A DNA stretch of 64,000 nt from Aureisphaera galaxeae (GCF_028561275.1 NZ_JAQQTF010000004.1:930001-994000); one strand, 5' to 3'. Shown: positions 35,735-43,603, counted from the stretch's first letter. Notes: generated by a model not told the origin, from the sequence alone. Program-made: numbers and translations.

Positions 35735-36376
35735 TTAGTGCGAGTCAAGACCTAGCTTTTTTATAGTAGTGCCGGAAGCTGGCCAATACGGTTTCTCTGC
35801 CGGAACGATTAAGTTTGAAAGGTCCTTTGCTTCCACCTTAGTGTGCTCATGGGCTACGAATTCGGATATATCCTCTATTTCTAAAACGTCTTCTCTAGAA
35901 TATTGGGTAATCTCATCATTACGAAGACCGAGTTGTATAGCTCGACGCTCTAATTTTGCACCATAAGGATCATGGTCGGGATCCCATTGAAGACGCACAT
36001 TTGATTCTTTTACAGACTGTTGCCAAGCTTCATGGGAAGCATAAATACCTTCTTTATAAGTGGAATACACCGCATTATCCAAATAACGATCAAATGCTTC
36101 CCGTTTTAGGTGTATGGCCAATACAACTTCCTGTCCTTCTTTCGTTCCCCAACCATTACGGAACATCATCCATAAGAAGTTGGGTTTAATCCAAGTCATT
36201 CTACTGAGACTAAATGCTCCTCCGAAATATTGATTCCTAGCGGCGAAATGACCTATTTCCGGCCGATACGATTGATACACAATAATCTTTTCATCATCGT
36301 ATTGCGCCATGATGTGTTGACCGCTTTTGGGCCATTTTTCTATTTGATTCGTATATAATTCTGTATGTAATTTCAT
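35735..36376 (-). CDS. DUF4291-family protein
   Basis: 213 aa. DUF4291 signatures: QHIMAQYDDEKIIVYQSYRPEIG, SLSRMTWIKPNFLWMMFRNGW (RMTWIKPxFLWMMxRxGW) and KEGQEVVLAIHLKREAFD, then RLQWDPDHDPYGAKLERRAIQLGLR. The biochemical function is not established to my knowledge. It is the last gene of the ADP-ribose operon and overlaps the ADP-ribosylglycohydrolase gene by 4 nt, so a role in NAD or ADP-ribose chemistry is a reasonable inference. Confidence 0.92.
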   Translation of the reverse strand: MKLHTELYTNQIEKWPKSGQHIMAQYDDEKIIVYQSYRPEIGHFAARNQYFGGAFSLSRMTWIKPNFLWMMFRNGWGTKEGQEVVLAIHLKREAFDRYLDNAVYSTYKEGIYASHEAWQQSVKESNVRLQWDPDHDPYGAKLERRAIQLGLRNDEITQYSREDVLEIEDISEFVAHEHTKVEAKDLSNLIVPAEKPYWPASGTTIKKLGLDSH

Positions 36377-37320
36377 GATTTTAGTGCTATTTCAAACCGA
36401 AGGATTAAATCTTCAATGTCTCCATATCTCGCTAATTGTTGGATCCACTCCTTTGGGATTTGTGCTACGCCATAATACAAGCCAGCCAATCCTCCGGTAA
36501 TGGCAGCTGTGGTGTCGGTGTCTTCTCCAAGATTCACGGCTGCCAACACAGCTTCTTTATAGGAGTCGGTGTTCAAAAGACACCATAAGGAAGCCTTTAA
36601 GCTGTTCACCACATAACCACTTCCCGAAATTCTGGAGACTTGAATCTCATTAACATTATACTCAAGAACATCGAAATAAAATCCGATTTCCTTGGGATTC
36701 AAATCTTGAGTAGCCAAAAATGCATTGACCAAGGTTTTCATGTTCTGATATGCCTTGAACTTATCCTTGGTTTCCATGAGCTGCAATGCATACTCCAGGT
36801 AGATATAACAGGCCAATACCGATCTCAAATGAGCATGGGTCATAGATGATATATCCTTTACCATTTGAAATCGCTTTTGGATGTCACCTTCTTTTTCCAA
36901 CAGAAAAACCAGAGGTAGAATGCGCATTAGTGATCCATTTCCATTGGAGTACTCGTCCATACCGCCACAGATTTCGGGCGTATGCCCTTTCTTCATGTAA
37001 AAAATGGCTTGACGTGTAGTCACGCCTATGTCGAAAACCGTTCCGTGGGGTGTCCAATAGGCATCGTCATACCAAGCAATGAACTTCTCCGCAATAGCAT
37101 GGGTATTGTAGCCATTCATTAAACCTTCCATCAAACAAAAGGTCAACGAACTGTCATCCGACCAGGTTCCAGGTGGTTGATTATGACTCCCATGCCCCAC
37201 CATGGTAGTAGCAGGTCGCTTTTCCATATCATCCTTTAACAGGAACTCATAAGGAACACCCAAGGCATCACCAACGGCTACACCGTACACTCCTCCTCTT
37301 ATGTTATTCAACAAACTCAT
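36373..37320 (-). CDS. ADP-ribosylglycohydrolase (DraG/ARH family)
   Basis: 315 aa. Both Mg-binding regions are present: GDALGVPYEF and TWSDDSSLTFCLMEGL near the N-terminus, and NLGEDTDTTAAITGGLAGLYYG near residue 260, equivalent to the GxDTDTxAAI motif. SDDS replaces the more common TDDT. Enzymes of this family remove ADP-ribose from arginine, serine or small molecules. It overlaps both neighbours by 4 nt (ATGA type). Placed with a macrodomain and an NAD kinase-like protein, it probably recycles ADP-ribosyl groups. Confidence 0.93.
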   Translation of the reverse strand: MSLLNNIRGGVYGVAVGDALGVPYEFLLKDDMEKRPATTMVGHGSHNQPPGTWSDDSSLTFCLMEGLMNGYNTHAIAEKFIAWYDDAYWTPHGTVFDIGVTTRQAIFYMKKGHTPEICGGMDEYSNGNGSLMRILPLVFLLEKEGDIQKRFQMVKDISSMTHAHLRSVLACYIYLEYALQLMETKDKFKAYQNMKTLVNAFLATQDLNPKEIGFYFDVLEYNVNEIQVSRISGSGYVVNSLKASLWCLLNTDSYKEAVLAAVNLGEDTDTTAAITGGLAGLYYGVAQIPKEWIQQLARYGDIEDLILRFEIALKS

Positions 37321-37739
37321 CCTATGTTCACTTTAGTTGTTTTAATTATGTTTTTAATTACTTCATTCTCCGATCCCTTAAAATTTGGTCCTATATAGGT
37401 CTTCGTCACGTTTATAGTACCAATAATATGATCATTGAAAACCTCCATTTCCTCAGCAGGCACCCACAGTTCGTTATGTGTTGTGCCCCCTACGTTCTGA
37501 ACTTCAAACTTCTTAAGATACTCAGCATCTACTTGAAACGCTGTTACAAAGCCTATATAACCCGAGAACTCATCGGTCGTATTCCATTTTACACAGATTT
37601 CAATCGCATACCCTTCATTCATTACCGGATAGAATATAGGTTGCCACTCCAGTCTGGGCGGAAAACGGGCATGACCACTTTCAATGATAAGCTCCAATTC
37701 CTTAATTCCTATAGGTCTATATAGTGTTATTGTTTTCAT
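37317..37739 (-). CDS. Small protein of the 'ADP-ribosylation/crystallin J1'-annotated family
   Basis: 140 aa. Conserved features include TLYRPIGIKELELI at the start, HARFPPRLEWQPIFYPVMNEGYAIEI, SGYIGFVTAFQV and NELWVPAEEMEVFNDHIIGTI. I recall relatives labelled 'ADP-ribosylation/crystallin J1', a name probably inherited from fused or adjacent ADP-ribosylglycohydrolases; the sequence itself lacks ARH motifs. The compact alpha/beta layout with an N-terminal LYRP strand could be an ADP-ribosyl-binding or transferase-like fold, but that is speculation. It overlaps the macrodomain gene and the glycohydrolase gene by 4 nt each. Confidence 0.85.
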   Translation of the reverse strand: MKTITLYRPIGIKELELIIESGHARFPPRLEWQPIFYPVMNEGYAIEICVKWNTTDEFSGYIGFVTAFQVDAEYLKKFEVQNVGGTTHNELWVPAEEMEVFNDHIIGTINVTKTYIGPNFKGSENEVIKNIIKTTKVNIG

Positions 37740-38248
37740 GTGTTCAATATTCTTTGGTATAGTTCGTAATTGTCCTTTTCAAAACAAACAAATACCACTT
37801 CTTTCATATTTTCTTGCTTTTCCATCTCCAATATAGCATCCACTGCTATTTGAGCGGCCAAGGCTTTCGGAAATCGGTACACGCCCGTACTGATATTGGG
37901 AAAGGCAATGGTTTTTATTCCATGTTTGATCGCCAATTGCATCGCATTTACATAACAATCCCTAAGTAAACCTTCCTTTTCCTTTCCTCCTTCATTCCAA
38001 ACCGGACCTACGGTATGGATAACATGATTCGCCTTTAGTTTTCCTGCTGTAGTGATTACGGCTTTGCCTGTATCCAATTTCCCGATACGAGCACGTATGT
38101 CAAGACAAGCTTCCAGTATTTCCGGACCTCCTTTTCTGTGAATGGCCCCGTCTACCCCAGATCCACCCATAAGGGAAGAATTGGCTGCATTTACGATGGC
38201 ATCCACTTCCATTTCGGTAATATCACCAAGTATCACTTGTATTTCCAT
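37736..38248 (-). CDS. Macrodomain protein (MacroD/YmdB-type ADP-ribose deacylase)
   Basis: 170 aa, a single macrodomain. GDITEMEVDAIVNAANSSLMGGSGVDGAIHRKGG contains the NAANxxLxGGGGVxxAIHxxGG ADP-ribose-binding loop (first Gly changed to Ser), and AFPNISTGVYRFPKALAAQIAV is the second loop. MacroD enzymes hydrolyse O-acetyl-ADP-ribose or mono-ADP-ribosyl esters. The gene starts 3 bp after the NAD kinase-like gene and overlaps the next gene by 4 nt, so it is part of a tightly coupled NAD/ADP-ribose operon. Confidence 0.94.
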   Translation of the reverse strand: MEIQVILGDITEMEVDAIVNAANSSLMGGSGVDGAIHRKGGPEILEACLDIRARIGKLDTGKAVITTAGKLKANHVIHTVGPVWNEGGKEKEGLLRDCYVNAMQLAIKHGIKTIAFPNISTGVYRFPKALAAQIAVDAILEMEKQENMKEVVFVCFEKDNYELYQRILNT

Positions 38249-38251
38249 GTA

Positions 38252-39175
38252 CTATACTACTAAATTAGCTTTCTCTTTGGCAATACCAATTTCCACAATA
38301 CTTCCTGAATTGAATTGCAAAAAGTCCGATTCTATTCCATCACTAAAAATAACCCCTTTTGAAGGCATTAGCGATTCTATCCTTAGGGTTTGTCCCTTAT
38401 TGATGGTACCAAAACCGATTCCCGTTTGGGACATCCTACTTAAAAAGGGCTCACGGACCACAAAGATCAACTTATCATCCCTCCAATTCAAAGTTGTTTT
38501 GCATTCCCTGCGGTCCATGAAATAATGCCCCTGAATGTTATTTGCCATATTGAATACCGAACTCAGCCATCCTGTAGAACCTGCTCCGGTGGATACCAAA
38601 ATACCACTGGAAGACTGTCTTTCCTTCTTCCCTTCGAACTCAATCGTATAGCGTGACGAGACATGGGAATCTGCCCCAATATAAAAATCGTTGAATGCCA
38701 AAAGGGTTTGCCCATCCTGGAGTGTTGCCTTCGCCATGGTCACGGTTTCAATCTCATATCCGCCCTTCACCATTCGCCTTACTACAGATCCTACTTTATT
38801 GGGTTGAAATTTCAACAAAATACCATCATAGCGTTTCGGATCGGGATTCACACCCACAATAGGCAATCCATTTACATACTTTGCTGTATTTGCTACCAAA
38901 CCATCTTGTCCTAGCACCACAATCAAGTCATTTTCGGTGAAAATATAGGTAGGCAAAAACGAACGGTCGATCACCTTATGCTTCAATACGTTTGAAACCG
39001 AATCCTGAACCTGCCTAAGGGAATTGTAGAATATCTGATGCTCCTTTTCGTAGAACTCAAAATCCCCTCCAGTACGTTCTAGGTAAAACCGGGCTTGAGC
39101 TTTTGAATTAAATCGCTCTATAAGCTGCTCAAGCCTAGTTTTATCCCTTATAATGATGACCTTTTCAAATTCCAT
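38252..39175 (-). CDS. NAD kinase-like protein (NADK2/diacylglycerol-kinase fold)
   Basis: 307 aa. The fold signatures of ATP-NAD kinases are present: VVLGQDGLVANTAKYVNGLPIVGVNPDPKRYDGILL and SGILVSTGAGSTGWLSSVFNMAN. GQDGL replaces the canonical GGDGT, and GVNPDP recalls the mitochondrial NADK2 GVNTDP. A changed nucleotide loop may alter phosphate-donor or acceptor specificity. The gene starts 2 bp after the SPFH gene. In this operon it could phosphorylate NAD or a related ribosyl nucleotide. Confidence 0.88.
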   Translation of the reverse strand: MEFEKVIIIRDKTRLEQLIERFNSKAQARFYLERTGGDFEFYEKEHQIFYNSLRQVQDSVSNVLKHKVIDRSFLPTYIFTENDLIVVLGQDGLVANTAKYVNGLPIVGVNPDPKRYDGILLKFQPNKVGSVVRRMVKGGYEIETVTMAKATLQDGQTLLAFNDFYIGADSHVSSRYTIEFEGKKERQSSSGILVSTGAGSTGWLSSVFNMANNIQGHYFMDRRECKTTLNWRDDKLIFVVREPFLSRMSQTGIGFGTINKGQTLRIESLMPSKGVIFSDGIESDFLQFNSGSIVEIGIAKEKANLVV

Positions 39176-39177
39176 GA

Positions 39178-40191
39178 TTAGGATTTATTTTTCATTATGG
39201 ACTCCAATAATTCTGGAGAAATATTCAAGTTTCCAATCTTTTCGGCATTTTCGGCCAATTCCCGAAAAGCCAAAGCAATGTTATTACTTGGGTCATTCCC
39301 AGTATTGGAAATCGCCATCAGGATTTTCCAGTCGAGTTCCTTATAAGGTTTCAAAGAAGCATTCAACACATATTCTTTCACATCAGCCTCTTTCTTCTCG
39401 TTGGTCACCTTAATATCGATCAGTTCCTTGCGCTTTTCCTCCAAGGAGATACTGGAAGCCATTTCCATTTCCTGTAGCACCTGTTCGTTCTCTTGTTTTA
39501 CCACATCGGTTTCCATCTTCTTTTCTACGATCTGCTTCTGTTTCTCCTCGACCGCAATCTCTGTATTCAATTCACTTTCTTTAATCATTCGTTCCTGCTC
39601 TACAGCAAAATTGCGTCGCTCGTAGATCGCTTGGTCAGCTTCTTTTTGAAGCGACTCACGTGTCTGAGCTTCTAAAGCCCTTGCCATTTCAGGATTGGGC
39701 GTTACCCCTAGCACATTCACACTAAGAATCTCTAACCCCAGCATTTGAACAGTTTTGGAAGTTTGAAGGCTATTGAAAATTTCGTTTTCAATCTCATCCA
39801 ATTTCCTAAGGGCATCTTTAAGGCTCAACCGCTGAATGATCCCTGCGCTGGCCGTTTGGGCCTCATTAATAATACGTTGCTGTATCTTTTCATAATCATT
39901 CTTCAGGTATTGCTTCTTGTGATTTACCGTGAAATCCAACGTCTCTGCCAATTGCTTTGGATGCTGAATCTTGTAGGTAATCTGTCCTTGCAAGGTTACC
40001 TCCTGATAATCCTTGGTAGTTTCATGAAAGACGAATTGAAAATCGTCACTCTGAATTGGGATCGATACAATGGAAGAGTTAGGCGTGAAGTAGAAGAAGG
40101 ACAACCCTCTCCCCTCGCGCTTCACCTTACCATTTTTGTAATGGATGACATAATTCATCGAATCGAACTTGATATAACTGATTCCAAACAT
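39178..40191 (-). CDS. SPFH/band-7 domain protein
   Basis: 337 aa. Residues 1-~170 form an SPFH (stomatin/prohibitin/flotillin) domain: GRGLSFFYFTPNSSIVSIPIQSDDFQFVFHETTKDYQEVTLQGQITYKI, and MLGLEILSVNVLGVTPNPEMARALEAQTRE. Residues ~175-270 are a Glu/Lys-rich coiled coil. There is no transmembrane anchor, unlike flotillin. It is the first gene of the six-gene ADP-ribose operon, directly behind the promoter (-33 TTG at 40255-40257, -7 TATATTTG at 40227-40234, minus strand) with two Nudix-regulator sites. It may form oligomeric scaffolds for the following enzymes. Confidence 0.9.
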   Translation of the reverse strand: MFGISYIKFDSMNYVIHYKNGKVKREGRGLSFFYFTPNSSIVSIPIQSDDFQFVFHETTKDYQEVTLQGQITYKIQHPKQLAETLDFTVNHKKQYLKNDYEKIQQRIINEAQTASAGIIQRLSLKDALRKLDEIENEIFNSLQTSKTVQMLGLEILSVNVLGVTPNPEMARALEAQTRESLQKEADQAIYERRNFAVEQERMIKESELNTEIAVEEKQKQIVEKKMETDVVKQENEQVLQEMEMASSISLEEKRKELIDIKVTNEKKEADVKEYVLNASLKPYKELDWKILMAISNTGNDPSNNIALAFRELAENAEKIGNLNISPELLESIMKNKS

Positions 40192-40209
40192 GACGTAAAA
40201 ATTTAGTTA

Positions 40210-40230
40210 TTTGCGTATTTATTACACAAA
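40210..40230. promoter_or_regulatory. Nudix-regulator operator 1, on -7 box of ADP-ribose operon
   Basis: TTTGCGTA-N5-TACACAAA, inverted repeat with one mismatch. It overlaps the -7 box TATATTTG (minus strand, 40227-40234), so binding would block initiation. Confidence 0.75.
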
Positions 40231-40262
40231 TATAAAATGAAATGAAATTATTGCCAAGTTTA

Positions 40263-40283
40263 TTTGTGTCTTTTTTACACAAA
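40263..40283. promoter_or_regulatory. Nudix-regulator operator 2, upstream of -33 element
   Basis: TTTGTGTC-N5-TACACAAA, the same 8-5-8 layout as operators 1 and 3, placed just upstream of the -33 TTG (40255-40257, minus strand). Confidence 0.75.
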
Positions 40284-40311
40284 ACATTCTTTGTTGTTGA
40301 ATATCAGTAAA

Positions 40312-40986
40312 TTAAATTTCGAAGATGATACCCTCTTTTTTCAGCTTGAAGTACCTTTCTTTATTGAATTGGAATAAATGAGCGGGTCTTCCGGAGCCTT
40401 TGGACACTTTTTCGGGAAGTTCGTCCAATATATACAGCCCTTTGATCTTCTTCCGAAAGTTTCGGCGATCTATGGGTCTTCCCAATAGCGTAGTATATAG
40501 TTTTTCTAAATCCGAAAACGGAAATTTCTGGTCCAGTAATTCAAACCCTATGGGCTCATAGGTAATCTTCCCCTGTAGTCGTTTAATGGCAGCGGTAAGG
40601 ATATAGTCATGGTCAAAAGCTAGATCTGGTAACTCCTTTATATTAAACCACTGCGCTTCTTTAGCATCTGTAGAAGCTTTTAATTGAAAGGCCGTAGGGC
40701 GTACCAACCCGAAATACGCTACCGTCACTACCCTACCCCGCGGATCCCTTTCGGGCGCTCCAAAGGTATACAGCTGCTCCAGATAATTAATTCGTACTCC
40801 GGTTTCTTCCCGTAGTTCCCTTTCTACCGCATCTTCCAAGGACTCACCTTCCAGTACAAAACCTCCAGGGATGGCCCATGCACCTTGATGGGGATCGTAT
40901 TTTCGCTCTATGAGAAGTACGGAGATCTCCCCTTCTTCATAACCGAATACCACTGCATCTACCGTAAGTTTTATGGATTGCTTCAT
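40312..40986 (-). CDS. Nudix-type transcription regulator (NrtR/AraR family)
   Basis: 224 aa from the ATG at 40986. The N-terminal Nudix domain carries the box GGFVLEGESLEDAVERELREETGV. The C-terminal winged helix (YTTLLGRPIDRRNFRKKIKGLYILDEL...GRPAHLFQFNKERYF) is the NrtR/AraR arrangement. The longer frame from 41007 is rejected because its codons coincide with the -7 box TAACTTTG (41007-41014) and operator 3. NrtR proteins sense ADP-ribose and control NAD genes, whereas Bacteroides AraR senses arabinose. The downstream ADP-ribose operon favours an NrtR-like role. Autoregulation is indicated by operator 3. Confidence 0.92.
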   Translation of the reverse strand: MKQSIKLTVDAVVFGYEEGEISVLLIERKYDPHQGAWAIPGGFVLEGESLEDAVERELREETGVRINYLEQLYTFGAPERDPRGRVVTVAYFGLVRPTAFQLKASTDAKEAQWFNIKELPDLAFDHDYILTAAIKRLQGKITYEPIGFELLDQKFPFSDLEKLYTTLLGRPIDRRNFRKKIKGLYILDELPEKVSKGSGRPAHLFQFNKERYFKLKKEGIIFEI

Positions 40987-40989
40987 TAA

Positions 40990-41010
40990 TATGTGTATAG
41001 GATACACAAA
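40990..41010. promoter_or_regulatory. Nudix-regulator operator 3, autoregulatory
   Basis: TATGTGTA-N5-TACACAAA. It overlaps the minus-strand -7 box TAACTTTG (41007-41014) and ends 4 nt before the chosen start codon at 40986. Confidence 0.75.
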
Positions 41011-41050
41011 GTTATAAAATTATAGTTAATCCAATATGTTGGTCCAGATC

Positions 41051-41082
41051 AAAAAAAGGGCGTTTTACGGAACGCCCTTTTT
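41051..41082. terminator. Bidirectional intrinsic terminator
   Basis: AAAGGGCGTT-N6-AACGCCCTTT perfect 10-bp stem flanked by A and T tracts. It insulates the Nudix regulator gene from the isochorismatase-like gene upstream. Confidence 0.9.
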
Positions 41083-41091
41083 ATAAATTCA

Positions 41092-41817
41092 TTAATACTT
41101 ACCAGCAAATGGGTAGAAATGCTCTTTCATTATTCCCACAAATCCGCCTTCCACTTTATCAGATTGCATGGCATTTGGGTGAATATAGGCCCTTAGTATT
41201 TCGGCTCCAGCACCTTCCCAGGTAAAAGGTATAGCTCCAGCTTGCACCATTCTTTCAATGGCTCGGTTGTGAGCATCTATGGTCGCATCTCCCATGACAT
41301 CCGTGAGAATGTATACCTCATACCCTGCTTGTATGGCGTCGAGAGCCGTATACGTTGGGCAACCCGACGTCCAAAGTCCGGTAATGATTAGCTTTTTTCG
41401 TCCTGTTTTTTCAACTGCATGTATCACTTCACGGTTCTGCCAGGCATTAAGGGATATACGATCAATGTTTTTTAGATTTGGCATGAGGTCCTTAAACTCG
41501 GTTAACGTCGACTCATTGGCTCCAATGCCAACACCAATAGTAGTTTCAATAATAGGGATGTTAAACACCTGTGCCGTTTTAATAATGGCTTGGGTATTAT
41601 TCGTTAGCACATCTCTTTCGATATTTCTTACCGTACCCATCATTTCCTCCTGAAAATCGATCACCAACAATACTGTATTCTCGGAGGTTAAAAGATTATC
41701 GAATTTGGGATCTTTCGGAATATAGTTCTCCCCAGGTTTCTGGGCATAGCCCAAAGACATTATAAGCAATGCAATTACCGCTAGGGATACTTTCTTAAGG
41801 TTTCTTTTTGTTGTCAT
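41092..41817 (-). CDS. Secreted isochorismatase-like cysteine hydrolase
   Basis: 241 aa. Signal peptide MTTKRNLKKVSLAVIALLIMSLGYAQ, then an isochorismatase-superfamily domain: NTVLLVIDFQEEMM (catalytic Asp), and GRKKLIITGLWTSGCPTYTALDAIQAGYEVYILTDVMGD with Cys in SGCP as nucleophile. It resembles YcaC-type hydrolases of unknown substrate. Export to the periplasm is unusual for this mostly cytoplasmic family. The promoter region carries the same 17-mer (41844-41860) as the MarR gene promoter, suggesting that the MarR regulator at 42865 controls it. Confidence 0.9.
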   Translation of the reverse strand: MTTKRNLKKVSLAVIALLIMSLGYAQKPGENYIPKDPKFDNLLTSENTVLLVIDFQEEMMGTVRNIERDVLTNNTQAIIKTAQVFNIPIIETTIGVGIGANESTLTEFKDLMPNLKNIDRISLNAWQNREVIHAVEKTGRKKLIITGLWTSGCPTYTALDAIQAGYEVYILTDVMGDATIDAHNRAIERMVQAGAIPFTWEGAGAEILRAYIHPNAMQSDKVEGGFVGIMKEHFYPFAGKY

Positions 41818-41843
41818 ATCTATTGTTAATTTATTAACCTATA

Positions 41844-41860
41844 CATTATTTGTAGGTACA
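41844..41860. promoter_or_regulatory. MarR site, second copy
   Basis: The 17-mer CATTATTTGTAGGTACA is identical to that in the MarR promoter (43299-43315). Here the left palindrome arm is interrupted by two extra bases. It is upstream of the isochorismatase-like gene. Confidence 0.6.
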
Positions 41861-41880
41861 TATAATTTTGTTAAAAAAAA

Positions 41881-42336
41881 TCATTCTGTGGTTCTCGCTC
41901 CTTCAAGCGCTACGTTCAATAGGGCAATGGCCTCACTTTCCTGTGTAGTTTCCACTATCCGTACATCAGAGCCCTGAAGTTTTAGAATCAAGTCTTTATA
42001 CTCTTTTAGAGTCCATCCAGCAGTATCGGTATTACCTCCTGGAATCTGTTTCTTTGCCGCACTAAACCTACAGGCTCCAGGGGCGAAATATATGATGGAC
42101 CATTGCTTGGATTTCAGTTTTTCAATAAAATCCTCATCATTGGTCGTTGGGACATAATGGGCATTTCCAATACGGGGAGGGATCATCCTTGCGAATTGAT
42201 TCGATAGATACGGATCACAACCTCTTGCGAGAATGCTTTTCTTGGAATGATCCGTATTAGAATTTATTGTTTGTGCTGTTACATTCATAATACTCATAAA
42301 ACAAATTAATATGGATAATTTTATGTTGTAGACCAC
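41881..42336 (-). CDS. Secreted protein of unknown function in MarR operon
   Basis: 151 aa from a GTG start at 42336, 1 bp after the FMN reductase stop. Signal peptide (KLSILICFMSIMNVTAQ). The mature part has SNQFARMIPPRIGNAHYVPTTNDEDF, SIIYFAPGACRFSAAKKQIPGG, and LKEYKDLILKLQGSDVRIVET. I do not recognise the family; the PGACRFSAA segment has one Cys that could be functional. Third gene of the operon MarR, FMN reductase, this protein. Terminal residues ALLNVALEGARTTE are followed by the stop at 41881. Confidence 0.75.
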   Translation of the reverse strand: MVYNIKLSILICFMSIMNVTAQTINSNTDHSKKSILARGCDPYLSNQFARMIPPRIGNAHYVPTTNDEDFIEKLKSKQWSIIYFAPGACRFSAAKKQIPGGNTDTAGWTLKEYKDLILKLQGSDVRIVETTQESEAIALLNVALEGARTTE

Positions 42337-42337
42337 G

Positions 42338-42868
42338 CTAAATAGCTTCCTTCAGTAGATCGATTTTTCCGTCAAGATCCGATTTCAATGCTTCGTCCAA
42401 TAGTGCATTTTCCGAGAAGTTCTTGTGAAATGAGGGCAGCGAGAAATCGGCAATGATATTTCCTCCCAAATAAGGGAACGACATTTTCGCTGCCTGAAGA
42501 ACAGTAACCCCTCCCCTTCCTCCGGGAGATGTGGCCATGAGCAGCATGGGTTTTTGTTTCCATACCTCTTTGTCAATTCTGGACAACCAATCGAATACAT
42601 TTTTAAAGGCCACACTATAAGAACCATTGTGCTCTGCCAAGGAGATGACCAGTCCATCTGCAGATGACAAAAGCGCATCAAGTTTACGTGCATCTTCGGG
42701 GATGCCATTTTCCGTTTCTTCATCGATTCCGTACAATGGTAGACGGTAATCATTTAAATCGATCACCTCCACTTCCGAATTCTCCACCAAGCTAGCCGCG
42801 TAGCTAGCCAAGGTCTTGTTAATAGAGTTTTTACTATTACTTCCGCCTAGGGCAACTATTTTTTTCAT
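42338..42868 (-). CDS. NAD(P)H-dependent FMN reductase
   Basis: 176 aa flavodoxin-like reductase: KKIVALGGSNSKNSINKTLASYAA (FMN phosphate loop GSxxxxSxN), DLNDYRLPLYG, LISLAEHNGSYSVAFKNVFDWLSR, and SPGGRGGVTVLQAAK. These are diagnostic of the NADPH-dependent FMN reductase/azoreductase ChrR-like family. It overlaps the MarR regulator stop by 4 nt. Together they form a redox-stress unit, probably reducing quinones or azo/nitro compounds. Confidence 0.93.
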   Translation of the reverse strand: MKKIVALGGSNSKNSINKTLASYAASLVENSEVEVIDLNDYRLPLYGIDEETENGIPEDARKLDALLSSADGLVISLAEHNGSYSVAFKNVFDWLSRIDKEVWKQKPMLLMATSPGGRGGVTVLQAAKMSFPYLGGNIIADFSLPSFHKNFSENALLDEALKSDLDGKIDLLKEAI

Positions 42869-43290
42869 ATTTCTTTTCCTTTTAGTTTACGTATAAGTCG
42901 TTTTAATTGTTCTGCTTCTTCTTGATTCAGGTTATTCATCATGGGCTTGTGAAATTCGTTTACCTTGGCATCCAATTTTTCCAACAGCGCTAAACCTGCT
43001 TCGGTAATTATGATGTCCATCTTCCTTCTATCAGCTTCACATAAGGTACGTTCTACCAATCCTTTGGCAGTTAATTTGTCCACTATTCGAGTTACATTGC
43101 TGGAACGTTGTACCATTTTTTCCAATATAGTATTTACGGATACGGGCTTCCCCTTGGCTCCTCTTAGAATACGGAGTACATTGAATTGAGGCTCATAAAT
43201 ATCGAATTCCCGTAAATCCTTAGACACAGAATCCGTTATCCAATGCCCGGTTCGAATAATCTCAAAAATAGCCTCATAATAATAATTCAT
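42865..43290 (-). CDS. MarR-family transcriptional regulator
   Basis: 141 aa. Winged-helix MarR core: YEPQFNVLRILRGAKGKPVSVNTILEKMVQRSSNVTRIVDKLTAKGLVERTLCEADRRKMDIIITEAGLALLEKL, with the DRR wing motif. One Cys (TLCEADRR) next to the wing could act in redox sensing, but this is speculative. A perfect 7-bp palindrome lies just before its start codon and just downstream of a TATATTTG -7 box, indicating autorepression. The FMN reductase and a secreted protein are co-transcribed. Confidence 0.93.
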   Translation of the reverse strand: MNYYYEAIFEIIRTGHWITDSVSKDLREFDIYEPQFNVLRILRGAKGKPVSVNTILEKMVQRSSNVTRIVDKLTAKGLVERTLCEADRRKMDIIITEAGLALLEKLDAKVNEFHKPMMNNLNQEEAEQLKRLIRKLKGKEI

Positions 43291-43293
43291 AAC

Positions 43294-43312
43294 ACCTACA
43301 TTATTTGTAGGT
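43294..43312. promoter_or_regulatory. MarR operator, autoregulatory
   Basis: Perfect palindrome ACCTACA-TTATT-TGTAGGT, 3 nt upstream of the MarR start codon and just downstream of the minus-strand -7 box TATATTTG (43314-43321). Confidence 0.8.
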
Positions 43313-43315
43313 ACA

Positions 43316-43603
43316 AATATAATGAATTTTATCTATGTTTAACTCTGTATTTTGTTAGTAATATGTTAAAAGCTAATTACCATTATATCAATTTGTTTGA
43401 TAAATTTCTTTACCTTGGAGCAACGGCCCCACCAAATCATAAATAGCAATAGATGTAGGAATTTACCCTATTGTTTGAATAGGATTTATATATTTACGAC
43501 AACTAAAAACCAATTTCCCCTAATCCAGAAGGTTAAACACCTTTATATTATGCATGCATAAAATATGAGAACAACAACCACACAATCCACTAAACTTGAT
43601 GAC
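43316..43603. other. Intergenic region upstream of TonB receptor
   Basis: Apart from the MarR promoter at its left end, it contains an inverted repeat CCTATT-GTTTG-AATAGG (43467-43483), a candidate operator for the receptor gene. No coding sequence is supported. Confidence 0.4.

Noticed and set aside
41881-42336. Truncated second isochorismatase gene
   Set aside because: It has its own signal peptide and unrelated motifs; no isochorismatase catalytic residues are visible, so it is not a fragment of the neighbour.
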